A stretch of 64,000 nt of DNA, taken from positions 62,001-126,000 of the forward strand of contig OZ245061.1 of the NCBI GenBank assembly GCA_965224755.1, given 5' to 3'. The DNA is from Hellea sp965224755 (GTDB lineage Bacteria > Pseudomonadota > Alphaproteobacteria > Caulobacterales > Maricaulaceae). Of the stretch, positions 7,733 through 16,612 are shown piece after piece; position 1 is the first letter of the stretch; each line of letters opens with the position of its first letter. Position numbers and translations under genes: made by a program. The notes beneath the pieces were generated by a model that worked only from the letters and a program-made list of their open reading frames with translations, was not told where the DNA came from and searched no databases.

Positions 7733-8785
7733 TTAAACCGCTATCTGAAACGGTTCGAGACCGGCAAGGCGTAATGTTGGTTTAATTTCGGGCACAATCC
7801 GCGGAGGCGCGCCTTCCGCCGCCTGCGCCAGTTTTTTAATATGCTCCGGGGTCGTGCCGCAGCACCCGCCGACAATATTGACAAATCCTTCGTCAATCCA
7901 AGGCTTAATCTGGCGAGCGGTATCCTCCGGTCCCTCATCATATTCGCCAAAAGCATTGGGCAGGCCAGCATTGGGGAAAGCCAGAACATAGGTATCGGCA
8001 ATCTTGGCAATGGCTTCGAGATGAGGGCGCATTTCATCGGCGCCGATGGCGCAGTTCAGGCCAACCGCAAAGGGCTTGGCATGGGCGATGGAGAGCCAGA
8101 AAGCCTCTGCCGTTTGGCCCGATAATGTTCGGCCCGAGCGGTCGGTTATCGTGCCTGAAATCAAGAGCGGTTTTTCATAACCTAACTTCGTAAAAACAGC
8201 CCGCGCCGCCGCAATCGCGGCCTTGCAATTTAGCGTATCAAACACCGTCTCGATTAATATCGCATCGACATTTTCAATCATCGCGTGGATTTGCCGGATA
8301 TAACTGTCCCGTACCTCGTCAAATGTGACATCGCGGTAACCGGGATCTTCGACCTTGGGCGAAATCGATAATGTCTTATTCATCGGCCCAACAGAACCTA
8401 GAACTGCGCGGGGTTTATCAGGCGTTTTTACCGTCCATTCATCGGCGCATTCTCGCGCGATAAGGGCCGCCGCTCTCGCAATGTCATCGGCGTGACCTCC
8501 TAGGCCGTAATCGGCTTGACTGATGGTGGTGGCATTAAAACTATTGGTCTCAATCAGGTCAGCGCCCGCCGCGAGGAAAGCATGATGCACTTGTTTGACC
8601 ACTTCAGGCTTGGTCACTGACAACAGGTCATTATTGCCCTTGAGCGGCGACGGCCAATCGGCAAATTGCGTGCCGCGAAAATCCTTCTCTTCAAGGCTTT
8701 GTTTTTGCAGCATCGTTCCCATTGCCCCGTCAAGGATAAGGATATGCGAGGCCATAGCGGATTCAATTTTTGTCCAGAGTGTCAT
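7733..8785 (-). CDS. metH: Methionine synthase, homocysteine-binding part of a split MetH
   Basis: This 350-residue protein is the homocysteine S-methyltransferase domain that binds and activates homocysteine through zinc. It opens with ILDGAMGTMLQKQSL, and the zinc ligands are Cys245 in GLNCAIG and Cys308/Cys309 in GGCCGTTPEH. In most bacteria this domain is fused to the folate and cobalamin domains; here it ends on its own stop codon, 10 bases before the second gene. It could alone resemble a MmuM/BhmT-type methyltransferase, but its direct linkage to the remainder of MetH makes the split-enzyme reading much stronger. The two products should act as a complex or by transient contact. A possible operator lies upstream at 8815-8834. 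Confidence 0.93.
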   Translation of the reverse strand: MTLWTKIESAMASHILILDGAMGTMLQKQSLEEKDFRGTQFADWPSPLKGNNDLLSVTKPEVVKQVHHAFLAAGADLIETNSFNATTISQADYGLGGHADDIARAAALIARECADEWTVKTPDKPRAVLGSVGPMNKTLSISPKVEDPGYRDVTFDEVRDSYIRQIHAMIENVDAILIETVFDTLNCKAAIAAARAVFTKLGYEKPLLISGTITDRSGRTLSGQTAEAFWLSIAHAKPFAVGLNCAIGADEMRPHLEAIAKIADTYVLAFPNAGLPNAFGEYDEGPEDTARQIKPWIDEGFVNIVGGCCGTTPEHIKKLAQAAEGAPPRIVPEIKPTLRLAGLEPFQIAV

Positions 8786-8814
8786 GAAGGATGTTTATAC
8801 TGACTAAGCCGGGA

Positions 8815-8834
8815 TATAAAGCTTTTATTATATG
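8815..8834. promoter_or_regulatory. Inverted repeat upstream of metH, similar to the ahcY site
   Basis: ATATAA (8815-8820) and TTATAT (8828-8833) are inverted halves with a 7-base spacer, and the TTATATG end matches the right half of the ahcY site at 441-462. Another TTATATATG follows at 8836-8844. The site is 30 bp upstream of the metH start. The match is partial because spacer lengths differ (7 here against 8 there), so a common regulator is plausible but not shown. Confidence 0.4.
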
Positions 8835-8861
8835 TTTATATATGGCGAGATCACCTCATTG

Positions 8862-9425
8862 TCAGGGTGATTTTGTGTGATAATCTGCCAGGTCAGCGGG
8901 AGTATTAAGGTTCTTAAACACGGCCTCGCCCGCCCATTGTGCGTGTTTGGCCTGCGTCAACCGCGCCAGATAATTCAGCGAGATTGAGCTCTCCATATCC
9001 AGCTCCTCCCATGCGCGGCCTAAATCCGCTATCCGCCACCAAGCAAAGGCAGGGTGCAAACCGTTATCATCGCCAGCGATGGCCGAAGACTCCTCACAAT
9101 AGAGACGCGCGAGCAAGTCAATAGGAAGGTTTGGGCCGTCAACAGGGGCCGTAAAAAAACCGTCGATGTTTGCGCCCTTCAAATGCCGCCAAATAGCATA
9201 AAGCCCTCCCGCCGGGCCTTGCGGCCTTGTCTTAAGGTCAGACACAACACTCAATCCCAGATCATAATCATGGCTGCCCGATATCAGCACCTGACCGCAT
9301 TGGGGTTTTAGCCGCCCGTAAATCCGGTCAATCATACGCTCCCCGCCAAGGTCAATTGCGCCTTTGTCAATTCCGCCCATGCGCGCGCCCTGCCCGCCCG
9401 CGAGGATAACCGCTATATTTGTCAT
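8862..9425 (-). CDS. mobA: Molybdenum cofactor guanylyltransferase
   Basis: MobA joins GMP from GTP to molybdopterin to make the bis-MGD form of the molybdenum cofactor in the cytoplasm. The 187-residue protein has the nucleotidyltransferase signature VILAGGQGARMGGIDKGAID at residues 6-25, then GERMIDRI and ISGSHDYDL. PAGGLYAIWRHL and FFTAPVDGPNLPIDLLARL complete the GTP and Mg-binding region. The length is typical of MobA. No other molybdenum cofactor genes are in the window. The gene runs in the same direction as metH but is separated from it by 76 bases that include the metH promoter region. Confidence 0.92.
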   Translation of the reverse strand: MTNIAVILAGGQGARMGGIDKGAIDLGGERMIDRIYGRLKPQCGQVLISGSHDYDLGLSVVSDLKTRPQGPAGGLYAIWRHLKGANIDGFFTAPVDGPNLPIDLLARLYCEESSAIAGDDNGLHPAFAWWRIADLGRAWEELDMESSISLNYLARLTQAKHAQWAGEAVFKNLNTPADLADYHTKSP

Positions 9426-9458
9426 ATTAACGCAAAAGAGGCAGGAAGCCTTCGCGGC

Positions 9459-10361
9459 TTATTTCTCAATCTCGACCACATGAGGATAGGGTATGGAAAT
9501 CCCGCCTTTATCAAAAGCTTCTTTGACATCTTTGATGAGGTCAAACCTAACATCCCAATAATCCTCGGCCTTGCACCAAACGCGCATTTGCACATCGACT
9601 GAGCTGTCATTGAGATAAGAGACTTTTGCCCAAGGGCCGTCCGGCTTGGAAAGGACACGCTTATCCTTACCCGCCGTATCTTTAACGATTTTAATCGCCT
9701 TATCCATATTATCATCATAATCAATACCGAAATCGACATCGACGCGGCGCACGCCTTGTGAGGTGAAGTTTTTAATCGTGTTGCCCCGGACCTCGCTATT
9801 GGACAAAATGACTTTGATATTATCCAGCGTGATAAGGGTCGTCGTGAAAATATTCAGATCATCAACCACGCCCTCTTCGCCGCCAGCCTGCACATAATCG
9901 CCAATTTTATAAGGCCGAAATAACACCAGTAATAATCCCGCTGCAACATTGGCCATCGAGCCTTGCAGCGCCAAGCCAATCGCCAGAGTCGCCGCCGACA
10001 GGATAACAAAGACTTTAGCCACGGGAATACCGACAACGGCAATCGCCGCCAGAAATGTGGCCGTGAGAACTGCATATTTAGCCGCCGCCGCCGCGAAGTT
10101 CCCGAGCGTTGTATCGACATGTTTGCTCGCTGTTGTGCGTTTTAAAAGCGCCCGGTAAATGCGGCCCGCTATGGACGAACCCATCCATAAAATGATCAGG
10201 GCGATCAGAATTTTGGGAATAAAGAATAATGATTTCTCCATCGCGATATTGCCATAATATTGCAAAAATCCGCTCGGATCACTCATCACAGACGGGGCTG
10301 TGTCTGCCGCTTGAACAGAGCTGAATAGGTTTAAAAAATTATCCATTAAAAAATTATCCAT
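9459..10361 (-). CDS. Mechanosensitive ion channel, MscS family (second of a pair)
   Basis: This is a 300-residue inner-membrane channel that probably releases solutes under osmotic downshock. Three hydrophobic segments lie in the first half, the last being the pore helix (VFVILSAATLAIGLALQGSM, then ANVAAGLLLVLFRPYKIGDYV), followed by the beta domain (GEEGVVDDLNIFTTTLITLD) and the alpha/beta cytoplasmic domain ending in GISIPYPH. The start at 10361 follows AGAGG and lies 2 bases after the stop of the upstream MscS gene. A tandem 15-base duplication of the start region (10332-10361) gives MDNFLMDNFL, so a second in-frame start at 10346 exists. It is a diverged paralogue of the neighbouring channel. 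Confidence 0.93.
   Translation of the reverse strand: MDNFLMDNFLNLFSSVQAADTAPSVMSDPSGFLQYYGNIAMEKSLFFIPKILIALIILWMGSSIAGRIYRALLKRTTASKHVDTTLGNFAAAAAKYAVLTATFLAAIAVVGIPVAKVFVILSAATLAIGLALQGSMANVAAGLLLVLFRPYKIGDYVQAGGEEGVVDDLNIFTTTLITLDNIKVILSNSEVRGNTIKNFTSQGVRRVDVDFGIDYDDNMDKAIKIVKDTAGKDKRVLSKPDGPWAKVSYLNDSSVDVQMRVWCKAEDYWDVRFDLIKDVKEAFDKGGISIPYPHVVEIEK
10332..10361 (-). repeat. Tandem 15-bp duplication at the MscS start codon
   Basis: On the reverse strand ATGGATAATTTTTTA occurs twice in direct succession, encoding MDNFL-MDNFL. Both copies begin with an in-frame ATG. The copies are identical, so the duplication looks recent. Confidence 0.9.
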
Positions 10362-10363
10362 GA

Positions 10364-11182
10364 CTAAGCCTCTTTCCGCACAATTGAGCAATGTTCATAA
10401 GGAATTTCAATCCCGGCTTTATCGAGCGCTTCCTTAATCGGTTTCGAAATATCCATTTTGACCTTGCGGCTATCTTCAGCGTCCGTCCAAAGGCGGAGCT
10501 GTATATTAACGGCCGAATCGCCTAAAGCCGTCACCTTGGCCCAAGGCGCCGGGTCTTTATATATACGGGCATCCCCTTTTACCGCACTTAGAATAGCGGC
10601 AATAGATTTATCCAGATCAGCATCATAGCTAACGCCGATATCGGTATCCAAGCGTAGTTTCCCGTCATGAAAATAATTCTTGATGGTACCGCCAAATATA
10701 GCGCCATTGCCAACACTAATGACGACATTATCCCGTGTCAGAAGCTTTGTACTAAACAACGCTGTTTCCATAACTACCCCTGTCTCGCCCGCAACTTCGA
10801 CTTGGTCACTAATTTTAAAGGGCCTAAATAATGCCAGCATAATCCCGGAGGCAAAATCTCCTAGCGAATCCTGCAGGGCAAATCCAAGCGCCAAAACTAA
10901 TGCGGCGACAACTGTGGCTAGAAACGCCAGATTTATTTTCATCGCAGATAGAGCCATAATAATAACAGCCCCCATCCCTATAAATAAGACCAGCGATCCA
11001 AAAAACCGCGCCAATGTGGCGTCAATATTTGGAATTTTCTCCGTCGCCTTTACCGCCCCCGCCGAAGCTTTGCGCACAATCAGGCGGCCGACAATAAATA
11101 TGATAAGCGCCAGTAGAATACTCGGCGCAAATTTGACGGCATAATCCGGCACAAGTTGAAGTTTCTCTAAAATAAGATCCAT
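10364..11182 (-). CDS. Mechanosensitive ion channel, MscS family (first of a pair)
   Basis: This is a 272-residue MscS-type channel close to the classical minimal length. Membrane segments lie near residues 18-35, 60-80 and 85-110, and the third is the glycine/alanine-rich pore helix (VVAALVLALGFALQDSLGDF, then ASGIMLALFRPFKISDQVEV). The beta domain (GETGVVMETALFSTKLLTRD) and the C-terminal domain ending IEIPYEHCSIV follow. It is co-transcribed with the second MscS gene, with only two bases between stop and next start. Two adjacent but clearly diverged MscS genes suggest channels with different tension thresholds or a mixed assembly; this is inference. Confidence 0.93.
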   Translation of the reverse strand: MDLILEKLQLVPDYAVKFAPSILLALIIFIVGRLIVRKASAGAVKATEKIPNIDATLARFFGSLVLFIGMGAVIIMALSAMKINLAFLATVVAALVLALGFALQDSLGDFASGIMLALFRPFKISDQVEVAGETGVVMETALFSTKLLTRDNVVISVGNGAIFGGTIKNYFHDGKLRLDTDIGVSYDADLDKSIAAILSAVKGDARIYKDPAPWAKVTALGDSAVNIQLRLWTDAEDSRKVKMDISKPIKEALDKAGIEIPYEHCSIVRKEA

Positions 11183-11320
11183 ATTATCCTCCCTGCCCGC
11201 AGGCTTAGCCGAATATTTACAGCACGGAAAGGTAGAATAATATAATTCTGAAATGGGTTTAAAACCGCAAAAAATTCAGTATGGCTTAATCCCATTATAA
11301 TTATGTCTTGAAAGCGCTGC

Positions 11321-12916
11321 ATGGCCTCATCCTCAAATGCTTATGACGCGATTATTATTGGCGGCGGACATAATGGGCTTGTCTGCGCCTTTTATCTCGC
11401 GCGCAAAGGCCTAAACACCTGTGTGGTAGAGCGCAATCCTGTCGTCGGCGGCGCGGCCCTGACCGAGGAATTCCATCCCGGTTTTCGTAACTCTGCCGCG
11501 GCCTATACGGTCTCGCTGCTGCAGCCCAAAGTCATCTCGGATATGGAACTCGGTAAGCATGGTCTTGAAGTCGTGTTGCGAAAAGTCGATAATTACCTGC
11601 CTTATGATGGCGGCTATCTTCTCGCGGGGCGCGGCGGCCTCACAGCAAGCGAAATTGCCCGCCACTCCGAGGCCGATGCCCGCGCATTTGCCCGCTATGA
11701 AGCGGCGCTTGAAAAAGTCGTGGCCTGTCTGCGCGAATTTCTGCTGCGCGCGCCGCCCAATGCCGGCGGGGGCCTAAGCGATATATTAGCTCTGCTCAAA
11801 GCCGGGCGCATTGCCAGTAAATTATCGATTGAAACCCAGCGCGATTTACTCGATTTCTTCACCAAATCAGCGGGCGATATTCTCGATCATTATTTCGAAA
11901 GCGAGCCGGTTAAAGCACTGTTTGGATTTGACGCCGTGGTCGGGCATTTCGCCTCGCCCTATGAACCCGGCTCGGCCTATGTCTTGCTCCATCATGTCTT
12001 CGGCGAAGCGGCTGGCGTTAGCGGAGCTTGGGGCCATGCCATCGGCGGCATGGGCGCGATACCCCAAGCCATGCGGCGAGCCTGCGAGGCGGTTGGCGTC
12101 ACAATTATGACCGATTGCCCCGTGCAAGACATTCTCACTAAAGACGGTAAAGCTATTGGTGTGAAAACCGAAAATGCGGCGCTCAATGCCCCCATCATCG
12201 CATCTTCCGTGCATCCGAAAATATTATTTGAGCGCTTGATTGATCCCGCCGCTCTGCCTGAGGATTTCAAAAAACGCATGCGGGGATATAAATCCCATTC
12301 CGGCACTTTTCGCATGAATGTCGCGCTGGATAAATTGCCCACATTCAAAAATGCGCCTGACAATCCTGACTACCTCACCTCCGGAATCATTATCGCGCCG
12401 AGCTTGGATTATATGGATAAGGCGTGGCTTTCTGCGCGCCAAAATGGCTGGTCGGAGGCTCCAATTATAGAAATGCTCATCCCCTCGACATTGGACGATA
12501 CGCTCGCGCCAAAGGGCCAACATGTCGCCAGCCTGTTCTGCCAACAATTTAATTATAATTTACCGGATGGGCGATCATGGGACGAAGCGCGCGAGGTCGC
12601 CGCAGATCATATTATCTCGGTCGTGGACAGCTATGCGCCGGGTTTCAAAACATCCGTCCTCGGGCGGCAAATTCTCTCTCCGCTCGATCTGGAGCGTAAA
12701 TTTGGCCTGATTGGCGGGGATATTTTCCACGGCCAGATGGGACTCGATCAGCTCTTTTCTGCAAGGCCTGTACTCGGCCACGGCAATTACCGCGCCCCCT
12801 TAAAAGGCCTCTATATGTGCGGCAGCGGCGCTCACCCCGGCGGCGGCGTCACAGGCGCGCCCGGCCATAACGCCGCCCAAGAAATCCTAAAAGACAGGCG
12901 CTGGAAACGGGTTTGA
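11321..12916 (+). CDS. FAD-dependent oxidoreductase, phytoene dehydrogenase-like
   Basis: This is a 531-residue flavoprotein of the phytoene desaturase/PYROXD2 group. The dinucleotide-binding motif is IIGGGHNGLVCAFYLARKG at residues 12-30. PVVGGAALTEEFHPGFRNS follows, and the C-terminal FAD-contacting segment is GLYMCGSGAHPGGGVTGAPG. Members of this family act on carotenoid-like or unknown substrates; here no crtB, crtE or other carotenoid genes are nearby, so a carotenoid role is not supported. The start ATG at 11321 places the nucleotide-binding motif at the expected distance from the N-terminus. It converges on the aldehyde dehydrogenase with only one base between stop codons and appears monocistronic. 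Confidence 0.85.
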   Translation: MASSSNAYDAIIIGGGHNGLVCAFYLARKGLNTCVVERNPVVGGAALTEEFHPGFRNSAAAYTVSLLQPKVISDMELGKHGLEVVLRKVDNYLPYDGGYLLAGRGGLTASEIARHSEADARAFARYEAALEKVVACLREFLLRAPPNAGGGLSDILALLKAGRIASKLSIETQRDLLDFFTKSAGDILDHYFESEPVKALFGFDAVVGHFASPYEPGSAYVLLHHVFGEAAGVSGAWGHAIGGMGAIPQAMRRACEAVGVTIMTDCPVQDILTKDGKAIGVKTENAALNAPIIASSVHPKILFERLIDPAALPEDFKKRMRGYKSHSGTFRMNVALDKLPTFKNAPDNPDYLTSGIIIAPSLDYMDKAWLSARQNGWSEAPIIEMLIPSTLDDTLAPKGQHVASLFCQQFNYNLPDGRSWDEAREVAADHIISVVDSYAPGFKTSVLGRQILSPLDLERKFGLIGGDIFHGQMGLDQLFSARPVLGHGNYRAPLKGLYMCGSGAHPGGGVTGAPGHNAAQEILKDRRWKRV

Positions 12917-12917
12917 T

Positions 12918-14282
12918 TTAGGCAATAAATACTGTCTTTATATTACAAAAGGCTCTTATGCCTTCTGCTGCTAGTTCCCGTCCGTAGCCTGAGCGTTTTA
13001 TCCCGCCGAAAGGGAGCCTTGGATCAGAGCTTGTCATGGCATTGACGAATGTCGCCCCCGCTTCAAGATCGCGGATGGCCTCTATGTGTTCAGACTCAAT
13101 CTGTGTCCAGATTGAGGAGCCCAGCCCAAAAGGGGAATCGTTAGCCAGAGCAATGGCTTCATCCAAACTATTGACTTTGTAAAGCGCGGCGACAGGGCCA
13201 AAAATTTCCTCATGATAGGCGCTGGAGTCTTTGGGGATGTTTTCCAAAATACCAGGCGTGAAAAAATAACCCGGCCCGTCAATAGCGGTTCCGCCTGTAA
13301 CAAGATTAGCCCCGTCTTTAAGCGCGTTTTCAACTTGGGCAATAATTTCCGCGCGGCTTTGCGCATTTACCAGCGGGCCAATATCCGTATCGGCGTCCAC
13401 CGGGTCGCCAATTTTAAGCGCCTCGAAACCGGCTTTAAACCGCGCCCGGACATCCTCATAAATATCGGCATGAACGATATAGCGCTTGGCCGCGATACAG
13501 CTCTGTCCATTGTTTTGAGTGCGGGCCTTGGTTCCGGTTGCAACCGCCTTATCCAAATCCGCACTCGGCATGATGATGAAAGCATCAGAGCCGCCAAGCT
13601 CCAGCACGGTCGGTTTGATTTCCTGTCCGCAAATAGAGGCCACCGACGCGCCTGCCGGCTCGGAGCCTGTTAGCGTGGCGGCGCGAACGCGCTCATCGCG
13701 CAGCACGCGCTCGACTTTTGAACTGCCTATTAAAAGCGTTTGAAACGCGCCTTCGGGGAACCCTGCCCGGCGAAAAATATCTTCAATATAAAGCGCGCAT
13801 TGCGGGACATTGGAGGCATGTTTAAGCAATGCCGTATTGCCCGCCATCACTGCGGGGGCGGCAAAGCGGATGACTTGCCAGACCGGATAATTCCACGGCA
13901 TGATAGCGAGAACAGGCCCGAGCGGTTGAAAAGCGCGGTAAGATTTGGACGCGTTGGTTTCGACATAATCATCGGCCATATAAGCGGCGGCTTTATCGGC
14001 ATAATAATCAGCGCCGTGCGCAGATTTTTTTACCTCTGCAACAGCAGAAACCAATGTCTTGCCCATTTCCAGCGTCATGATCTTGCCGAGAGTTTCAGCC
14101 TCATCCCGCAAAATTTGCGCGGCTTTGCGCATATGCTCAGCGCGTTTATCAATCGGCCAAAGCCGCAACTCTTTAAACGCGGCGTAGCTTTGCGCGATCA
14201 TAGCATCGACCTGCGCGTCTGTATGCGGGTCAAAGGTTTTAATCACCTCGCCCGTGGCAGGGTTTTGCGTTTGAATAGCCAT
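12918..14282 (-). CDS. NAD(P)-dependent aldehyde dehydrogenase (succinate-semialdehyde type)
   Basis: This is a 454-residue member of the aldehyde dehydrogenase superfamily. The nucleotide-binding region has PLGPVLAIMPWNYPVWQVIR and TGSEPAGASVA; the general base Glu is in LELGGSDAF and the catalytic Cys262 in NGQSCIAAKR. The closest match by eye is the bacterial succinate-semialdehyde dehydrogenase (GabD/Sad) group, which opens with the QNPATGEV pattern seen here. The start at 14282 is preferred because GGAG lies 6 bases upstream; an ATG four codons earlier lacks this. The Lrp-type regulator 107 bases upstream on the same strand may control it. The exact aldehyde cannot be told. Confidence 0.88.
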   Translation of the reverse strand: MAIQTQNPATGEVIKTFDPHTDAQVDAMIAQSYAAFKELRLWPIDKRAEHMRKAAQILRDEAETLGKIMTLEMGKTLVSAVAEVKKSAHGADYYADKAAAYMADDYVETNASKSYRAFQPLGPVLAIMPWNYPVWQVIRFAAPAVMAGNTALLKHASNVPQCALYIEDIFRRAGFPEGAFQTLLIGSSKVERVLRDERVRAATLTGSEPAGASVASICGQEIKPTVLELGGSDAFIIMPSADLDKAVATGTKARTQNNGQSCIAAKRYIVHADIYEDVRARFKAGFEALKIGDPVDADTDIGPLVNAQSRAEIIAQVENALKDGANLVTGGTAIDGPGYFFTPGILENIPKDSSAYHEEIFGPVAALYKVNSLDEAIALANDSPFGLGSSIWTQIESEHIEAIRDLEAGATFVNAMTSSDPRLPFGGIKRSGYGRELAAEGIRAFCNIKTVFIA

Positions 14283-14389
14283 GCCGTTCTCCATTATCTC
14301 ATATTACCTAAGCTTGGGCATAAAGTCTGCGGCCTAAGCGGCGCAAGTATTTTTCGTTTCTCTGTGAAAATCGAAACAAATTCCCAAAG

Positions 14390-14860
14390 CTAGCAGCGCC
14401 CCAGCGGCAAGACCGTTGTAAATTTCAGTTTTTCCATTGCAAAGCTGGCGCTGACATCTGAAAGTTTAACCTTAGCGATTAGCCGCCGATAAACGCGGTC
14501 ATAATCGGCCACACTGCCGACCATCATTTTCAATATATAATCAACATCCCCGGCAAGGCGGTAAAATTCAACAATTTCGGGCATAACGTCGACAGCCTTG
14601 GCAAAATTATTCGCCCAAGCCTCGGAATGGTCATCTGTACGCACAGAGACAAAGACGGTGAGCGGCAGGCCGACTTTCTCATTATCGACTAATGCGACAC
14701 GGCGTTCTATAATACCGTCCTCCTCCAAACGCCGCACCCGCCGCCAGCACGTATTGAGCGAAACGCCTATCTCTTCGGCGATCGATTCCAGCGAGCGCGT
14801 GGCATCGGTTTGAAGTATGGATAGAATTTTAATATCATTTTCATGTAAATTTTTGTTCAT
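14390..14860 (-). CDS. Lrp/AsnC-family transcriptional regulator
   Basis: This is a 156-residue regulator with an N-terminal helix-turn-helix (DIKILSILQTDATRSLESIA, then EEIGVSLNTCWRRVRRLEED, then GIIERRVALVDNEKVG) and a C-terminal RAM ligand-binding domain (PLTVFVSVRTDDHSEAWANN, then VVEFYRLAGDVDYILKM-type core). Length and layout are standard for Lrp proteins, which form octamers and respond to amino acids. It precedes the aldehyde dehydrogenase on the same strand and is divergent from the DUF6356 gene. The 119-base region upstream is strongly A+T-rich, as expected for an Lrp-bound, often autoregulated promoter. The C-terminus ends oddly in LPLGRC, which is otherwise unremarkable. Confidence 0.92.
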   Translation of the reverse strand: MNKNLHENDIKILSILQTDATRSLESIAEEIGVSLNTCWRRVRRLEEDGIIERRVALVDNEKVGLPLTVFVSVRTDDHSEAWANNFAKAVDVMPEIVEFYRLAGDVDYILKMMVGSVADYDRVYRRLIAKVKLSDVSASFAMEKLKFTTVLPLGRC

Positions 14861-14979
14861 ATGCCCAATATATCAAAATATTTTCTATAATTCTACAATA
14901 TTAGGATATTTTTTGTGAAGATTTTTTATATATATGGTTATAAACTTATGAAATAAAGAGATATAAGGGATTTTACGCC
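14861..14979. promoter_or_regulatory. A+T-rich divergent promoter region of the Lrp-type regulator
   Basis: The gap between the Lrp-type gene and the DUF6356 gene is dominated by A/T runs (ATATATCAAAATATTTTC and GATTTTTTATATATATGG). It contrasts with the G+C-richer surroundings. No perfect inverted repeat is visible. Such regions are typical Lrp targets, so control of both flanking genes is plausible. Confidence 0.35.
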
Positions 14980-15213
14980 ATGAAACAATTATTCACAGAG
15001 CATCCCCAAAGTATCGGCGAAAGTTATTTTCAGCATATGAGCAACGCCTTTTCTTTCGGTAAAAAAATGTTTTTTGCGAGCGTCACCTGTATCATCCACG
15101 GTATTTTTCCGTTCCTATACACGTCGCGCGGCAGTCAAGCGATAGAGGAACTCCACGCGCATATGTCCGCCCGAAACAATGCTCGTCCGCAGGCTCCCGC
15201 GGCGCGCAAATAA
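14980..15213 (+). CDS. DUF6356-like small membrane protein
   Basis: This is a 77-residue protein. The N-terminal LFTEHPQSIGESYFQHM, the central hydrophobic FFASVTCIIHGIFPFLYTSR and GSQAIEELHAHM match what I remember of the alphaproteobacterial DUF6356 family, whose function is unknown. One membrane-embedded or amphipathic segment is present at about residues 29-48. The start has AAGGGA upstream. It is divergent from the Lrp-type regulator and has no close operon partner. Confidence 0.75.
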   Translation: MKQLFTEHPQSIGESYFQHMSNAFSFGKKMFFASVTCIIHGIFPFLYTSRGSQAIEELHAHMSARNNARPQAPAARK

Positions 15214-15323
15214 GGCGCCGCCATTATTTCTTAATTCACACGCTGCAACTTATAGATGACTCGGCGACTCTGGTCTGTTAGAGGGTCTCGGGAAGTCCAC
15301 ATATTTGAGGAAATATTGAAGAT

Positions 15324-16592
15324 ATGATGCGCTCAACGCTTACCGCTATCTCGCTTTGCCTTTCGACTCTTGGTCTGGCCGCTCTCGGCCTTACCGCTTG
15401 TAGCAGCGGGAGCAATACAGCTCCGCCTATTGCAGTCGTTCCTCCCCCGCCGCCTCCACCACCGCCGCCGCCGTCAACGGTTGGGCCGGCCGATTGCGTC
15501 TCCGGCATGGCAGCAGGTTTCGCTTGTGATGGACTTAACCTTGCCAAACGGGTGACGCCGGCAGATCTTGGCGGGGTTAACGGCAATGATATTTGGGGCT
15601 GGGTTGATCCTGCAAATAGCGACGAATATGCCTTGATGGGCATGACCAATGGGACAACCTTTGTGCGCGTGACCGATCCGCAAAATCCTGTCATTGTCGG
15701 GCGCCTGGCGACTGAGACCACGACAGCGCCGTGGCGGGATATTAAGGTTTATCAGAACCACGCCTTTATTGTTGCTGACGGCGCGGGCGCGCACGGTATG
15801 CAAATCTTTGACCTGACCAAATTACGCGGCGTCTCGGATAACCGCGTCTTTACGCAAGACACCCATTATTCGGGCGTGACCAACAGCCATAATGTGGTGA
15901 TTAATGAAGATAGCGGCTATGCTTATCTCGTCGGCACAAATACCTGCGATGAAGGCCTGCATATTATCGATATCCGGACGCCGACCTCGCCCGCCTTTGT
16001 CACCTGCCACGATGCCCAGCCCGAAACCCATGACGCGCAATGTGTCAATTATATCGGCCCTGATCCCGATTATACGAGCGCGGAAATCTGTATTGGCTCC
16101 AACGCCGATAGTATCGGCGTGACCGATGTTAGCGTAAAATCCGCGCCGGCGACGATCTCGAATATTGCCTATCCCGGTCTTGGTTTTGTGCATCAGGCTT
16201 GGCTGGATGACAGCCACCGCTACCTTATTGTCAATGACGAGACGGACGAAACCGGGCAAGGCGTCAATACCAGTACCATCGTTTTAGACCTGCTCGACCT
16301 TGATAATCCGGTCTATCTCTATACCCACCGCGGCAGCAAAGCCTCGATTGACCACAATCTCTATATTATCGGCACCAAGGTTTACGAATCCAATTATACG
16401 GCGGGATTGCAAATTCTGGAATTTACAGGCCTCGCCTCGGACAGTTTCACAGAAACGGCGTTTTTTGATACCCATCCCGAAAGCGACGCCGCGACTTTCA
16501 ACGGCGCGTGGAGCGTCTATCCTTATTTCCCCAGCGGCAATATTATTGTCTCCGATATTGAACGCGGGCTCTTTATCCTCACGCCGCAATAA
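15324..16592 (+). CDS. Choice-of-anchor B family lipoprotein (LVIVD-type beta-propeller)
   Basis: This is a 422-residue exported protein. It has a lipoprotein signal ending LGLTACSS, with the Cys near residue 26, then a run of eleven prolines forming a linker. The rest has repeated blades of the LVIVD type, such as EYALMGMTNGTTFVRVTDPQ, AFIVADGAGAHGMQIFDLTK and AYLVGTNTCDEGLHIIDI. The layout matches the choice-of-anchor B family of secreted or outer-membrane-attached proteins of unknown role. Several Cys pairs (TCHDAQ, QCVNY, EICIGS) could form disulfides. It ends 20 bases before the convergent DUF2891 gene. Confidence 0.82.
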   Translation: MMRSTLTAISLCLSTLGLAALGLTACSSGSNTAPPIAVVPPPPPPPPPPPSTVGPADCVSGMAAGFACDGLNLAKRVTPADLGGVNGNDIWGWVDPANSDEYALMGMTNGTTFVRVTDPQNPVIVGRLATETTTAPWRDIKVYQNHAFIVADGAGAHGMQIFDLTKLRGVSDNRVFTQDTHYSGVTNSHNVVINEDSGYAYLVGTNTCDEGLHIIDIRTPTSPAFVTCHDAQPETHDAQCVNYIGPDPDYTSAEICIGSNADSIGVTDVSVKSAPATISNIAYPGLGFVHQAWLDDSHRYLIVNDETDETGQGVNTSTIVLDLLDLDNPVYLYTHRGSKASIDHNLYIIGTKVYESNYTAGLQILEFTGLASDSFTETAFFDTHPESDAATFNGAWSVYPYFPSGNIIVSDIERGLFILTPQ

Positions 16593-16612
16593 AGCTAGGT
16601 GCGGGCTAAGGG

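Noticed and set aside
15430..15480. Possible slippage tract in the choice-of-anchor B gene
   Set aside because: The run encodes eleven prolines through mixed ccc, ccg, cct and cca codons, so it is not a simple homopolymer and gives no clear phase-variation signal.
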